Origin: Paenibacillus solani
GTDB taxonomy: Bacteria; Bacillota; Bacilli; Paenibacillales; Paenibacillaceae
NCBI RefSeq assembly: GCF_001277345.1
Contig: NZ_LIUT01000001.1
Span: 3,484,676 to 3,548,675 of the forward strand
Length of the DNA: 64,000 nt
Reading direction: 5' to 3'
This document shows, piece after piece, positions 42,961 to 52,412 of the stretch. The notes under the pieces are model-generated. The model saw only the letters and a program-made list of their open reading frames with translations. It made no database searches and was not told where the DNA came from. A program made the position numbers and the translations under genes. Every line of letters starts with the position of its first letter. Position 1 is the stretch's first letter.

Positions 42961-44229
42961 ATGGATGAGAAGGTAAAACGAAAAGCGGTCCACAACAACA
43001 CGGGGGCGAAAATGCCACAAGAAAAGGTAAACTCAGCAGAATCCGTTGATCGCACTCCCCTAACTCGTTACGTGACGTTACTGTTTGCAGTAGCTTGTGG
43101 AATATCGGTTGCCAATATCTATTTTGCTCAACCGCTGCTCGATCAGCTGTCGTTTGAGTTTGGCATTGACTATTCGATCATTGGAATTCTCATTACCACT
43201 ACTCAAATCTTTTATGCATTGGGACTGCTGCTGTTGGTGCCGCTTGGAGACTTCTTGAATCAGCGTCGATTGATTCTCAACCAGATGACAGTCTCCATGA
43301 TAGCATTGGTTATCGTTGGTACTGCTTCCTCCAGCTCAATGCTCTTTGCAGGATTGGCTTTGGTCGGATTGCTTGCCGTTGTGACGCAGACCATTGTAGC
43401 GTTCGCGGCGACCATAGCAGCCCCTGCTGAACAAGGGCGTGTCGTTGGTACGGTAACCAGCGGTATTGTAATCGGCATCCTTCTAGCACGAACCGTTGCC
43501 GGAGTTTTGAAGGATCTTGCAGGATGGCGTTCGGTTTATCTGGTTTCTGCTGCTCTGATGCTTCTTGTGATTTATGCATTATACAAGACACTTCCAAATG
43601 TGAAGCATGAGGAAAAGTCAATATCTTATCCTCAACTGCTTAAGTCGGTACTGATGCTGTTCGTACAAGAACGGTTGTTACGCATCCGCGCTGTTCTGGC
43701 TATGCTCATCTTTACTGTCTTCAGCATTTTATGGACACCATTAGTGCTGCCTCTTAGTGCACCGCCTTTATCCCTTTCACACACAGCCATTGGGGCATTT
43801 GGCCTCGTGGGCGTTGTAGGAGCTTTGGCTGCGGCCAAGGCCGGTAAGCTAGCCGATCGAGGTTATGGACAGCGAACGACAGGAATCGCGTTGTTCCTTC
43901 TAGTACTATCATGGCTGCCCATCAGCTGCACAGAACGGTCACTGTTCGCATTGGTCATTGGCATTATTCTCCTGGACTTGGCGGTGCAGGCCGTGCATGT
44001 CACGAATCAGAGCATGATCTTCGCTTTACGTCCCAAAGCACGCAGTCGGCTCGTTGGCGCTTATATGATTTTTTATTCTATCGGAAGTGCTGCCGGCTCC
44101 ATTGCTTCGACCCATGTTTACGCACAGTACGGCTGGAATGGAGTATCTGTGTTGGGGGCTTCGGTCAGCGTTTTTGCTCTTGTATTTTGGATTATGACCA
44201 AAGGTACTAAGGATGCCTTATCACGATAA
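42961..44229 (+). CDS. MFS transporter
   Basis: This 422-aa twelve-TM major facilitator has a hydrophilic 45-residue N-terminus before TM1 (YVTLLFAVACGISVANIYFA). Motif A-like PLGDFLNQRRLI follows TM2, and VGTVTSGIVIGILLARTVAG lies in TM5. The YFAQPLLDQL start is shared with the YygY/YnfM-like efflux group. A GGGG is present but poorly spaced, so the exact start is somewhat uncertain. It is controlled by the divergent TetR protein and followed closely by a luciferase-like oxidoreductase, so export and modification of a toxic compound may be linked. Confidence 0.85.
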   Translation: MDEKVKRKAVHNNTGAKMPQEKVNSAESVDRTPLTRYVTLLFAVACGISVANIYFAQPLLDQLSFEFGIDYSIIGILITTTQIFYALGLLLLVPLGDFLNQRRLILNQMTVSMIALVIVGTASSSSMLFAGLALVGLLAVVTQTIVAFAATIAAPAEQGRVVGTVTSGIVIGILLARTVAGVLKDLAGWRSVYLVSAALMLLVIYALYKTLPNVKHEEKSISYPQLLKSVLMLFVQERLLRIRAVLAMLIFTVFSILWTPLVLPLSAPPLSLSHTAIGAFGLVGVVGALAAAKAGKLADRGYGQRTTGIALFLLVLSWLPISCTERSLFALVIGIILLDLAVQAVHVTNQSMIFALRPKARSRLVGAYMIFYSIGSAAGSIASTHVYAQYGWNGVSVLGASVSVFALVFWIMTKGTKDALSR

Positions 44230-44286
44230 CAAAACGATAACAGATTGCTTCACCTATTTATTTGCAACTTAAAGGAGAGATTTCAC

Positions 44287-45348
44287 ATGGAGATTGGTAT
44301 TACTTCATTTGTAGAAACAAAACCGGATGTACACACGGGTGAAGTGATGAGTCACGCACAACGATTGCAAGAAGTGGTTGAGGAGATTGTCCTTGCCGAT
44401 GAGGTGGGTCTAGATGTATTTGGCATAGGCGAGCATCATCGGGAAGATTATGCGGCTTCTTCGCCCGCTATTGTGCTGGCTGCAGCTGCAGCCCGTACAA
44501 AACAGATTCGGTTAGCCAGTGCAGTGACCGTGCTTTCTTCAGCTGATCCAGTACGTGTATTTCAGGATTTTGCCATACTGGATGGTATTTCAAACGGACG
44601 TGCAGAGATTATAGCCGGTCGGGGTTCTTTTATCGAATCTTTCCCGTTGTTTGGCTATGACTTGAATGACTATGATGAACTGTTCGAAGAACACTTGAAA
44701 TTGCTGCTTAAGCTGCGGGAACCCGAAAAAGTAACCTGGGCAGGCGGACATCGGTCAGCAATTAACAATTTGGGCGTGTATCCACGGCCTGTTCAAAACC
44801 CTTTACCTGTATGGATCGGCAGCGGAGGGAGACAGAATTCCGCCATCCGTGCAGGTTTGTTAGGGCTGCCGCTGATGCTAGCGATCATTGGCGGAAGCCC
44901 GATGAATTTTGAACCCCTTGTGCAGCTTTATAAGAGAGCAGCAGCGCATGCTGGTCATGATGTATCACGGCTACAGGTGGGGGCGCATTCGATAGGATTC
45001 GTCGGAGAGAATAATGAACATGCAGCTGACACCTTTTTCCCTTCTACTCAGGCTGGCATGAACAAACTCGGCAAGGAGCGGGGCTGGACCCATTATGATC
45101 GTTCTAGCTACGATGCTGCGCGCAGCTTTGAAGGTGCGCTGTACGTTGGCGATCCGGAATCGGTTGCCCAGAAGATTATTCATCTTCGCAAGAATGTAGG
45201 CGTTACACGATTCATGATGTATGTACCGTTAAGCACGATGCCGCACGACCAAGTAATGAAGGCGATCGAACTGCTCGGAACCGAGGTAGCTCCCCGGGTT
45301 CGCGAGGCAATATCGAAGTGGGAAGCTGAAATAGAGCATGTCTCATAA
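44287..45348 (+). CDS. LLM class flavin-dependent oxidoreductase (luciferase-like)
   Basis: This 353-aa TIM-barrel flavoprotein of the bacterial luciferase superfamily starts MEIGITSFVETKP and shows DVFGIGEHHREDYAASSPAI, RLASAVTVLSSADPVRVFQD, RAEIIAGRGSFIESFPLFGY and PVWIGSGG. These are markers of the group that oxidises or degrades small substrates with reduced FMN. AAAGGAG precedes the ATG. It follows the MFS gene by 57 bases with no terminator between, so both likely answer to the upstream TetR regulator. Confidence 0.9.
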   Translation: MEIGITSFVETKPDVHTGEVMSHAQRLQEVVEEIVLADEVGLDVFGIGEHHREDYAASSPAIVLAAAAARTKQIRLASAVTVLSSADPVRVFQDFAILDGISNGRAEIIAGRGSFIESFPLFGYDLNDYDELFEEHLKLLLKLREPEKVTWAGGHRSAINNLGVYPRPVQNPLPVWIGSGGRQNSAIRAGLLGLPLMLAIIGGSPMNFEPLVQLYKRAAAHAGHDVSRLQVGAHSIGFVGENNEHAADTFFPSTQAGMNKLGKERGWTHYDRSSYDAARSFEGALYVGDPESVAQKIIHLRKNVGVTRFMMYVPLSTMPHDQVMKAIELLGTEVAPRVREAISKWEAEIEHVS

Positions 45349-45422
45349 AAATATGACTGCGGTTTGAAGAGTGCATGGAGATCAAAAATCCCATGTCCTC
45401 ATAAATGAAATTACATAATGAT

Positions 45423-45456
45423 TGCTTCCCCTCCTAGTTGGGGAGCGATCTTTTTA
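45423..45456 (+). terminator. Terminator of the MFS-oxidoreductase unit
   Basis: GCTTCCCC / GGGGAGC arms with a short loop are followed by GATCTTTTT. Confidence 0.75.
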
Positions 45457-45483
45457 GCGTCATGGTCTTATCCAGAAAAGCAA

Positions 45484-45508
45484 AAGACACGCCATATGGG
45501 CGTGTCTT
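45484..45508 (-). terminator. Terminator of the RCC1-repeat gene
   Basis: Perfect arms AAGACACGCC / GGCGTGTCTT around a short ATATG loop are followed on the minus strand by TTGCTTTTC. Confidence 0.8.
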
Positions 45509-45521
45509 CCTCATGCTATTC

Positions 45522-47003
45522 TTATGGAATTGTCCCCAGGATCACTTCACCTGTCGTCTTATTCCAGGACATCGGAATGCCAAGCTTGGATGTAATCAAC
45601 TCCAATGGAAACATGCTCGTATTGGCCAGGAATGGAATACTGCTGTCTTCTCGCGTCACCTTCCCGTTCACCAATACAACTGCCGGATCACTGGACTTAA
45701 TGGATACGGTATTCCCACCATAAGAGAAAGACCAGACTGGAAATCCCTGATTACCGTGTTTCGGATCGGGATTGGATTGTCCGCGTTTCACTTTGATCCC
45801 CAGTGCTTTAAATACGCTAGTATACGGTACATATAGCTTGCCTTTTACAATGGCGGATGAACTGTAGAAGCTAATCTCTTGTCCATTTACCGTCCAAGAC
45901 AAAGGAGGCTGCACCAAGACTGGCTTCCCATCATGCTCGTTAAGTGAGCCGCTGCCTTGATATTGCTCTTCTCCCCAAGCCAGCAGCTGACCATCCTTAT
46001 TGATTGCATAGCCTGTATGTCCCTTGCTGCCCCATAATGCCGTTATACCTGTCAAACCTTTCACTTGAAAAGGCTTAGCTGCTGGATTATTATAATTCCA
46101 CTGCCAGACTGTGCCATCCTTCTTAAGCATGAATAAACGGTTGTACCCCGTTTTGATCTCTTTGATATCTTTAAGTCCTTTCACTGCAACCGGCGCTTTC
46201 TGCTTCGTATTCACATTCCATTGCAGCACTGTCCCATTCTTATCAAGCAGAAACACGTCATACCAATATGATGCGATTCCGGTAATGGAGGAAGCGACAA
46301 GCGGCTTAACCTCGCGAAACTCACTTTCCAGCCGGTATCGATCGTAAAAGCTGTTATATACCGTTATCATGCCAACGCTGCCGTCACGACCGAGAATCAG
46401 AGCCTCATGTCCAGCGACGACAATGTTTTGTGCATTCGTGACTCCCTTGATAGGGAAGTACTTTACCGTCATTTTTGTAGGATCATTCGGATCAAATGTC
46501 TCGTTCCATATCGTTGCCGTCCCGTCCTTGTGTAACGCAACTGAACCATGCGTGGAAATGGCCAGACTCGCTACATCTTTAAGTCCTTCCAGCTTCGTAA
46601 GTCCTCCACGCTTCTGGAAAGGCAATAGAGGATCTCCGCTAACATAGGGAGAGTAATATTCACCCCAAGCCCATACGTCGCCATTCTTGTCCAAGGCAAA
46701 TGAAGTATGGTTGCCAGCGGCCACCTGAATGATATCCGTTAGACCCGCGACTTGCTTAGGCACCAGTTGATGAATGCTTGTCCCGTCACCAATTTGACCG
46801 GACTTGTTGTAACCCCAGGCGGTAACGGAACCGTCGTCCCATGCTGCTACGCCGTGCCCGCTGCCTCCAGCAACACTAACCGGTCTAGATCTGGAATCTC
46901 CATTGACTGCCTTCGCAGCTGCAACAGTGCCCATCATTGTACAATTGACCATCAACAGGATCGTCATTAACATATAAGCTACCTTACGATTCAATTTCTT
47001 CAC
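45522..47003 (-). CDS. Secreted RCC1-repeat protein with copper-amine-oxidase-N (stalk) domain
   Basis: This 493-aa exported protein has a signal peptide with cleavage near VAAAKA. Residues 40-370 form RCC1-type beta-propeller repeats, each with a GxxxxxALxxDG or LDKNG turn (HGVAAWDDGSVTAWGYNKSG, TSFALDKNGDVWAWGEYYSP, GYAINKDGQLLAWGEEQYQG). The last 120 residues resemble the copper amine oxidase N-terminal domain common on Paenibacillus surface proteins: SSSAIVKGKLYVPYTSVFKA and MFPLELITSKLGIPMSWNKT. Probable cell-surface role, partner unknown. GGAGG eight bases before GTG 47003 fixes the start; ATG 47018 is the alternative. Confidence 0.82.
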   Translation of the reverse strand: MKKLNRKVAYMLMTILLMVNCTMMGTVAAAKAVNGDSRSRPVSVAGGSGHGVAAWDDGSVTAWGYNKSGQIGDGTSIHQLVPKQVAGLTDIIQVAAGNHTSFALDKNGDVWAWGEYYSPYVSGDPLLPFQKRGGLTKLEGLKDVASLAISTHGSVALHKDGTATIWNETFDPNDPTKMTVKYFPIKGVTNAQNIVVAGHEALILGRDGSVGMITVYNSFYDRYRLESEFREVKPLVASSITGIASYWYDVFLLDKNGTVLQWNVNTKQKAPVAVKGLKDIKEIKTGYNRLFMLKKDGTVWQWNYNNPAAKPFQVKGLTGITALWGSKGHTGYAINKDGQLLAWGEEQYQGSGSLNEHDGKPVLVQPPLSWTVNGQEISFYSSSAIVKGKLYVPYTSVFKALGIKVKRGQSNPDPKHGNQGFPVWSFSYGGNTVSIKSSDPAVVLVNGKVTREDSSIPFLANTSMFPLELITSKLGIPMSWNKTTGEVILGTIP

Positions 47004-47134
47004 GAATGTGGCCTCCATTCTCAGATCCTTCTCTAATGGTATATAATACCACACCAATTGAAGGGTGAATAAAAAACTATATATCTTAATACCTCAACCA
47101 AATTCCAGGGAATTGTATTAGAAGAAGAGAGTGT

Positions 47135-48442
47135 TTAAGTTTGCTGAAACAAAGTTGCCGTTACCTGGCAGTCCGCACATAGAAACATATAATATATACC
47201 TTCCCCATACTCTTCGATCTGTTCCCAATCCAGCTGACCGATGAAGGTCATGCTTTGGGAACAGCAGGAACAGGGTGGATATACCGCGTCCTGAATCCAA
47301 GCCGGGTAGCCACCGATTTGCGAAACGGTCGGACCCAGTGCCCAATAGGCGGCATAATAGCTATTGCGAGGATTGTCAGCCAGCCGTAAGGACTGCCCTG
47401 CCGCCGTATAGCTTCTATCATCCTCATCGGAATCTAGCTGCAGTTCATAACCCTGTCTACTATTGGCTTGGCTCCATTCGGATTTCCCGTGGAAATCCAC
47501 ATCCATATAGATCGTATCGTAACAGCTGCAGTTCACGCAGGTGCTCACCCGCAGCCTCTCTCCGGACAACCCAAGGAATTGAAGCTTTGGATGACTGATG
47601 TCCAGATCCACCAAAGTGGTCAGACTGCTTCTGCACCATGGACAGCAAGCGGAATGCTCCGTCAGAAATTCTGCAGGTTCCATATTAGATAACGCTAAAC
47701 GTGGGGTCTCGGACAACAATCTTTTCTCTATGGCGTAGCTCTCATGGTAGAATAAATCCCGCTTGCTCCCTTTTTTCGTGATTCCCCATCCTCCTTCTTG
47801 CGCATAAGCTTCAGGCGGGACATACAGTTCCTTTGCCCAAGAGGGAGGATCGGACCTCCATTCTTGAAATTGGCGCACGACCTGATCATCCCCGATCCAG
47901 GCCAAGGTAAGCAGCAGATGGTTACGGTTATCCCTGTCGTGTTCTACTCGTTGCAGCAATTCATCCCTGCTATCGGCAGATGCATCTTTAAACAAAATGC
48001 CAGGATAATAGATATCGTGTTCCATCAATGCCTTGATGCAGGATTCAAGCGACGTGTTCTGGTAGCAGACCAGGGAGACAAGAATGTCCTGGTAGGTATC
48101 TTCATCACCCGCTTCCAGCAGATCAAGGGCTATAGTCACCATTCGCTGAGCCTCGGCTGGAGATAACGTCGAATATACCTCCTCTCTTTTGCGTGGATAG
48201 GGAATGTAGCGAATCAATGGATCCCGTTTAAGCGGGGCATGCATGATCTTAAGGACCTCTACGGGATCTGTAATCCCTTCAAACAAGTCGACATCTCTCC
48301 GATGTGCTTCAATGTAACGTTGCCGTTCCTTACGCTCCATCTCCTGCTTGCACGGCATGCAATAACCGCCTGTTTTGGCCGCGGTTGCCGGCAGTATCGT
48401 AGCTGAACATCCATCGCTTCGACATGGTAGCCGTTCTGTCAT
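47135..48442 (-). CDS. Cysteine-rich protein of unknown function
   Basis: This 435-aa cytoplasmic protein begins with a likely zinc knuckle (LPCRSDGCSATILP, then GGYCMPCKQE). A helical, HEAT-like middle follows (about residues 60-250, with acidic D/E clusters). The second half carries further Cys pairs: CCPWCRS, CVNCSCYD, CSCCSQ and CADCQ. The C-terminal 85 residues resemble YwqG/DUF1963-type proteins (LGPTVSQIGGYPAWIQDAVY then CSCCSQSMTFIGQLDWE). GGAGGG precedes ATG 48442. Related proteins occur beside contact-dependent toxin genes, but none is near here, so I assign no function. Confidence 0.65.
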   Translation of the reverse strand: MTERLPCRSDGCSATILPATAAKTGGYCMPCKQEMERKERQRYIEAHRRDVDLFEGITDPVEVLKIMHAPLKRDPLIRYIPYPRKREEVYSTLSPAEAQRMVTIALDLLEAGDEDTYQDILVSLVCYQNTSLESCIKALMEHDIYYPGILFKDASADSRDELLQRVEHDRDNRNHLLLTLAWIGDDQVVRQFQEWRSDPPSWAKELYVPPEAYAQEGGWGITKKGSKRDLFYHESYAIEKRLLSETPRLALSNMEPAEFLTEHSACCPWCRSSLTTLVDLDISHPKLQFLGLSGERLRVSTCVNCSCYDTIYMDVDFHGKSEWSQANSRQGYELQLDSDEDDRSYTAAGQSLRLADNPRNSYYAAYWALGPTVSQIGGYPAWIQDAVYPPCSCCSQSMTFIGQLDWEQIEEYGEGIYYMFLCADCQVTATLFQQT

Positions 48443-48528
48443 GATAACCCTCCTATTTCGTTGTGATATCAACTTCTTGTAGACTATCACATGACACCTT
48501 CAAGATAAATTCTTCACGTAATGAGAAA

Positions 48529-48551
48529 AACCGACCCGTAAAGGATCGGCT
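48529..48551 (-). terminator. Terminator of the medium-chain dehydrogenase gene
   Basis: CCGACC / GGATCGG arms with a GTAAA loop are followed on the minus strand by TTTTTC. Confidence 0.7.
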
Positions 48552-48592
48552 TAAATATCGTAATGCTCGTGAAAAGGGTATTATATCAATTC

Positions 48593-49513
48593 TCACTCGT
48601 CATGTCCCACGGTGATAACGACGCTGCCTTTCTTATGCCCTTCATCCACGTACCTGTGTGCCTCAGCAATCTCTTCCAATCCATACCTTCTGTCAATAAC
48701 AGGCTTAATCTGACCATCTGCCAGCAGCTCCGTAAGTAACCGCAAATCTTCCATAAGCACCTTTGCCACCCCTTGACCATCAACGGTAACATAATTCCCG
48801 TGGGGCGCCAGGGAATGCTTGCAGCGGGATTTCGGCATTTTACCGACTGCATCCAGGATAATGTCATAACGCTCTGCGCTTTTCGTGAAATCCTCTCTCG
48901 TATAATCCATAACCCGGTCGGCTCCAAGCTTTTTCACCAGTTCCACATTCGCGGTGCTGCAAACGCCGGTAACCTCCGCTCCATAACGCTTGGCAAGCTG
49001 TACGGCCATAGTACCCACCGCTCCAGAAGCACCATAAACCAGCACCTTGTGTCCCTGCTTGATATTGCCTTTTCTAAGAAAATGCAGCGCTGTCGTTCCT
49101 CCAAAAGAGATAGCGGCAGCTTCGTCATAAGTCACATGAGGAGGTTTTAGCAACAACATTCCATCTTCAGGCATACAGATGTACTGCGCATATGTCCCAA
49201 AGCGCATGCCCCTGAATGCCAAGACCTGATCGCCTATCTTGAACCGGGTAACACTTTTGCCTATAGCTTCTACTTCCCCAGCCAGCTCGACGCCGAGTAT
49301 GGGTTGTCTTGGTCTTCTCAAACCCAGCACCAGCCTCATCGGTATCTTATACAATAGAGGACTGCGAAATCCACGCACGCGGCAGTCTCCTGAATTGACC
49401 GTGGTTGCATAAATCTTGATGCGAATTTCATGATCCTTTGGTAATGGCTTTTCTACTTCTCGGAGCTTCAAAACTTCCGGTGATCCATAAGCGGTGCATA
49501 CCATTGCTTTCAT
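48593..49513 (-). CDS. NAD(P)-dependent alcohol dehydrogenase / quinone-reductase-like MDR protein
   Basis: This 306-aa zinc-free medium-chain dehydrogenase begins MKAMVCTAYGSPEVLKLREV. It has the GroES-like fold with GVELAGEVEAIGKSV and the cofactor loop VLVYGASGAVGTMAVQLAKR. It is of the quinone oxidoreductase / enoyl reductase type, acting on an activated double bond or quinone with NADPH; the zinc-binding Cys/His set is missing. GGAGG precedes ATG 49513. A perfect palindrome covers the upstream promoter, and a LuxR/MalT-like regulator gene lies upstream on the same strand. Confidence 0.87.
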   Translation of the reverse strand: MKAMVCTAYGSPEVLKLREVEKPLPKDHEIRIKIYATTVNSGDCRVRGFRSPLLYKIPMRLVLGLRRPRQPILGVELAGEVEAIGKSVTRFKIGDQVLAFRGMRFGTYAQYICMPEDGMLLLKPPHVTYDEAAAISFGGTTALHFLRKGNIKQGHKVLVYGASGAVGTMAVQLAKRYGAEVTGVCSTANVELVKKLGADRVMDYTREDFTKSAERYDIILDAVGKMPKSRCKHSLAPHGNYVTVDGQGVAKVLMEDLRLLTELLADGQIKPVIDRRYGLEEIAEAHRYVDEGHKKGSVVITVGHDE

Positions 49514-49567
49514 GATTTTCCTCCAAATCTGCATTTGCAATCAGTATATCTGCCGTTAGGTACCGGA

Positions 49568-49591
49568 AAAACCATACTTAAGTATGGTTTT
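49568..49591 (-). promoter_or_regulatory. 24-base perfect palindrome upstream of the dehydrogenase gene
   Basis: The half site AAAACCATACTT is followed directly by its exact complement. A -10 TATACT (minus strand, 49548-49543) places the palindrome over the -35 region. It could bind a dimeric regulator or, less likely, act as a TTAA-loop terminator of the LuxR gene. Confidence 0.65.
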
Positions 49592-49623
49592 CTAATGAAA
49601 CAAAGTATTATTAGCGATAATCC

Positions 49624-52326
49624 TTAGAGCAATCCCAGCTCCCGAGCACGCATGACTGCTTCGGTACGACGCGTAGCCTGAAGTTTATCATAAATAATTC
49701 GGTTATGACCCTTCACCGTGCTGAGCGCAACATAAAGTTTTTCGCTAATCTGCCGGTTTGACAGTCCTTGGGATATAAGATGAAGAATCTCTAATTCACG
49801 CCGAGTTAGCGACTCGATCAGATACGCTGCTTGCTGGATCGAATTCGGAGATGTGGGAAGTGATGAGCTTCCGCCTTCCAGTTGCTGTCCCCGCCCTTCA
49901 GTCTTAAATGCATGCAACAGCAGATCCAGATAGCTATGGTTCGGTTTGCTGGCATACGCCGCTCTTAACAATGCCTGCATCGGCTGCCCTTCATCGATAA
50001 ATAATCGAATGACACCACTGGGTTCTCCCATCGCCACAACTTCCGCAATGAGGCGTGATGCTCGCAGCTCCTCACCCCGGGCTTGAAAGGTCAGAGCCAG
50101 CATCACCATGACTTTGAGGCGTTCATCTGCCCATTCCTTCTCTTCCATATGTACACGCAATGGTTCAAGTATTGCCAATGCTCCTGTCGTATCCCCCTGT
50201 GCGAGAAATACTCTGGCTTGGCTTAACGGGAGCTTATGCTGATTCGCAAGCTGAGTCGCCACACATAAATCCCCTTGTTGAAGCATCGCGATTACCTGAG
50301 CTTCCGCAATAGAAGACAGCTGATTCACATAATTATGCTGGCGGGCAAAATATTCCGCTTGAGCTAATCTGGCTACTGCTTCGCCCAATGCTCCCCGTAT
50401 AAGTTCCAGCTTTGCGAGAAACACCTCGCAGGCCACAACCCGGTCTGTTTGGTCAAACTGTCCGGCCAATTGCAATGCCTTCTGCCCATGCAGTTCCGCA
50501 CCCTTCAGATCATTCCACTCGTAGCAGATTCGAGCCAGACCCAGATGAGCTTCGCATGCTGCCGGTACGGGAGGATCGCCCGCCAAGTCCAAGACTCGCC
50601 GATATGTTGCCGACGCCATATGCAACTGATTATTCCTTTCCTGAACTATTCCCAGACCAAGTGTCGCCATTATGGTGATCATAATGTGGCCAATCTGCTG
50701 ACTAACAGCTAATGCCTCATGGTATGCTTTACTGGCCGCAGCACGTTCCCCCTTGAGCTGGTAAGCGTATCCCAGCGTCCATACCGTGGCTGTGCGGACC
50801 GGCAGATTATCCGGACTTAAATGTTCCAAGGCTCGGCGTGACTCCTCCATGATGATATCCGGTTGATGCTTGCTGACAGCCAGCGTAGCACGTATGGAGA
50901 ATATATGTCCCAAAAGATCCCGTGCGTTAGGGTCTTGCACACCTTGCAGCTTGGTTTCGGCTGCTAACAGTTTATGTTCAATATCGGTCATTTGGCCAAC
51001 CATCAATAATGCTGAAGCATGCATGACGTATAAGGCAGGTCTTGTCTCCAACTCCTCCTTAGGCAAGGAACCCAACCATTGGAGTACAGGTGCTACAGCT
51101 CCCCGAAAAATCAGGGGCATTCCTCCCCCTTCAATCAAGCGGGTAGCTCGATCTACATCCTGAGCTGCAATCGCATGCTGAAAAGCTTCCTGGTGCTCAT
51201 CATGGCGTTCAAACCATGCGCTTGCACGCCGATGCAATTCATATGCTTCCCTCTTCCCACTATTGGCTGATCTGCCTTTGCGAAATAAACGCTGACGCAG
51301 CACATCCGAGAATAAATGGTGATACCGAAACCAGTTCCCTTCCTTGTCCAGCGGAACCATAAATAAATTCGATTGCTCCAAGTGTTCCAGAATTTCCTGT
51401 CCGGATATAGCAGAAGTTGAGGAATCGCCAGCGCCTTCCCCTAGAACATATTCGCACAATGAACCACACATCCGGTCAAGAATCGATGTGCCTAGCAAAA
51501 ACTCCTGAATGTTCTCAGGCTGCTGTTGCAGTACTTCCTCAACCAGGTAGTCCAACACATAATGATGATTCCCATCAAAGGAGCTAATAAAGTCTGCTGC
51601 GTGTTGCCGTCCCTGCAAGGCCAGCGCTGCTAGCTGCAAGCCCACAGCCCATCCTTCGGTGCGGGATTCGAGGATCGATACCTCTTCCTCGGACAGATCC
51701 AGGCCATTCGCTTGGCGGATAAATTCTGAAGCTTCCGCATATGTGAATCGCAAATCTGTCGTCCGCACTTCGGTCACCTGATTCCGGGCACGCAGCCGAG
51801 CTAAAGGCAGATCGGGATTGTCACGACTAGCGATAACCAGATGCATCTGCGGCGGCATGTGCTCAATAAGATAAGCGAGAGTGTCGTTTATCAGTTTGGA
51901 ACGAATCACGTGGTAATCATCTAGTACGAGCATGATGGGGGCCGGTTTGGCTGCAATTGAGTTCAATATGGCCGTGACGATAGAATTAATCGGCAATGGT
52001 AGAGGAGAAGATGCCTGGAGTTTATTCATTACGCCCTCTCCGATATCCACCCCGATGGTTTGCAGAGCAGCCGTGACGTAAGCCAGAAATCTTACTGGTT
52101 CGTCATCGCTCTCCTCTAATGACAGCCAGGCTACTGGAAGCGAGCAGTCTTCGATCCATTGGCTGAGCAGTGTGGTTTTACCACAGCCGGCAGCGGCCGA
52201 GATCAAGGTCAGCCTCCGCTGTAAGTGTAGACCCTCTCTCAAACGCTCAATCAAGCGAGAACGAGGAACAACTCTCGACCGAAGAGTTGGGATATATAGT
52301 TTCGTAGACAAAATAGGTGTGGACAT
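49624..52326 (-). CDS. MalT-like LuxR family transcriptional regulator (STAND ATPase)
   Basis: This 900-aa large ATP-dependent activator starts MSTPILSTKLYIPTLRSRVV. It has Walker A AAAGCGKTTL at about residue 45, Walker B ILVLDDYH-like MLVLDDYHVI, and a winged-helix/TPR middle with many helical repeats (about 360-810, for example AYHEALAVSQQIGH). The C-terminal LuxR HTH reads LTRRELEILHLISQGLSNRQ then ISEKLYVALSTVKGH. Such proteins bind an inducer in the TPR barrel and activate transcription after ATP-driven oligomerisation. The start is ATG 52326, behind GGGGG. It lies 86 bases after nitronate monooxygenase. Confidence 0.9.
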   Translation of the reverse strand: MSTPILSTKLYIPTLRSRVVPRSRLIERLREGLHLQRRLTLISAAAGCGKTTLLSQWIEDCSLPVAWLSLEESDDEPVRFLAYVTAALQTIGVDIGEGVMNKLQASSPLPLPINSIVTAILNSIAAKPAPIMLVLDDYHVIRSKLINDTLAYLIEHMPPQMHLVIASRDNPDLPLARLRARNQVTEVRTTDLRFTYAEASEFIRQANGLDLSEEEVSILESRTEGWAVGLQLAALALQGRQHAADFISSFDGNHHYVLDYLVEEVLQQQPENIQEFLLGTSILDRMCGSLCEYVLGEGAGDSSTSAISGQEILEHLEQSNLFMVPLDKEGNWFRYHHLFSDVLRQRLFRKGRSANSGKREAYELHRRASAWFERHDEHQEAFQHAIAAQDVDRATRLIEGGGMPLIFRGAVAPVLQWLGSLPKEELETRPALYVMHASALLMVGQMTDIEHKLLAAETKLQGVQDPNARDLLGHIFSIRATLAVSKHQPDIIMEESRRALEHLSPDNLPVRTATVWTLGYAYQLKGERAAASKAYHEALAVSQQIGHIMITIMATLGLGIVQERNNQLHMASATYRRVLDLAGDPPVPAACEAHLGLARICYEWNDLKGAELHGQKALQLAGQFDQTDRVVACEVFLAKLELIRGALGEAVARLAQAEYFARQHNYVNQLSSIAEAQVIAMLQQGDLCVATQLANQHKLPLSQARVFLAQGDTTGALAILEPLRVHMEEKEWADERLKVMVMLALTFQARGEELRASRLIAEVVAMGEPSGVIRLFIDEGQPMQALLRAAYASKPNHSYLDLLLHAFKTEGRGQQLEGGSSSLPTSPNSIQQAAYLIESLTRRELEILHLISQGLSNRQISEKLYVALSTVKGHNRIIYDKLQATRRTEAVMRARELGLL

Positions 52327-52412
52327 CATAACCCCCATCTACCATCATTACGGTCGTTTTCAGTTATTAATTACTATCAAAAATGTTCGACAGATTTCTG
52401 GATTTCCCTGTC

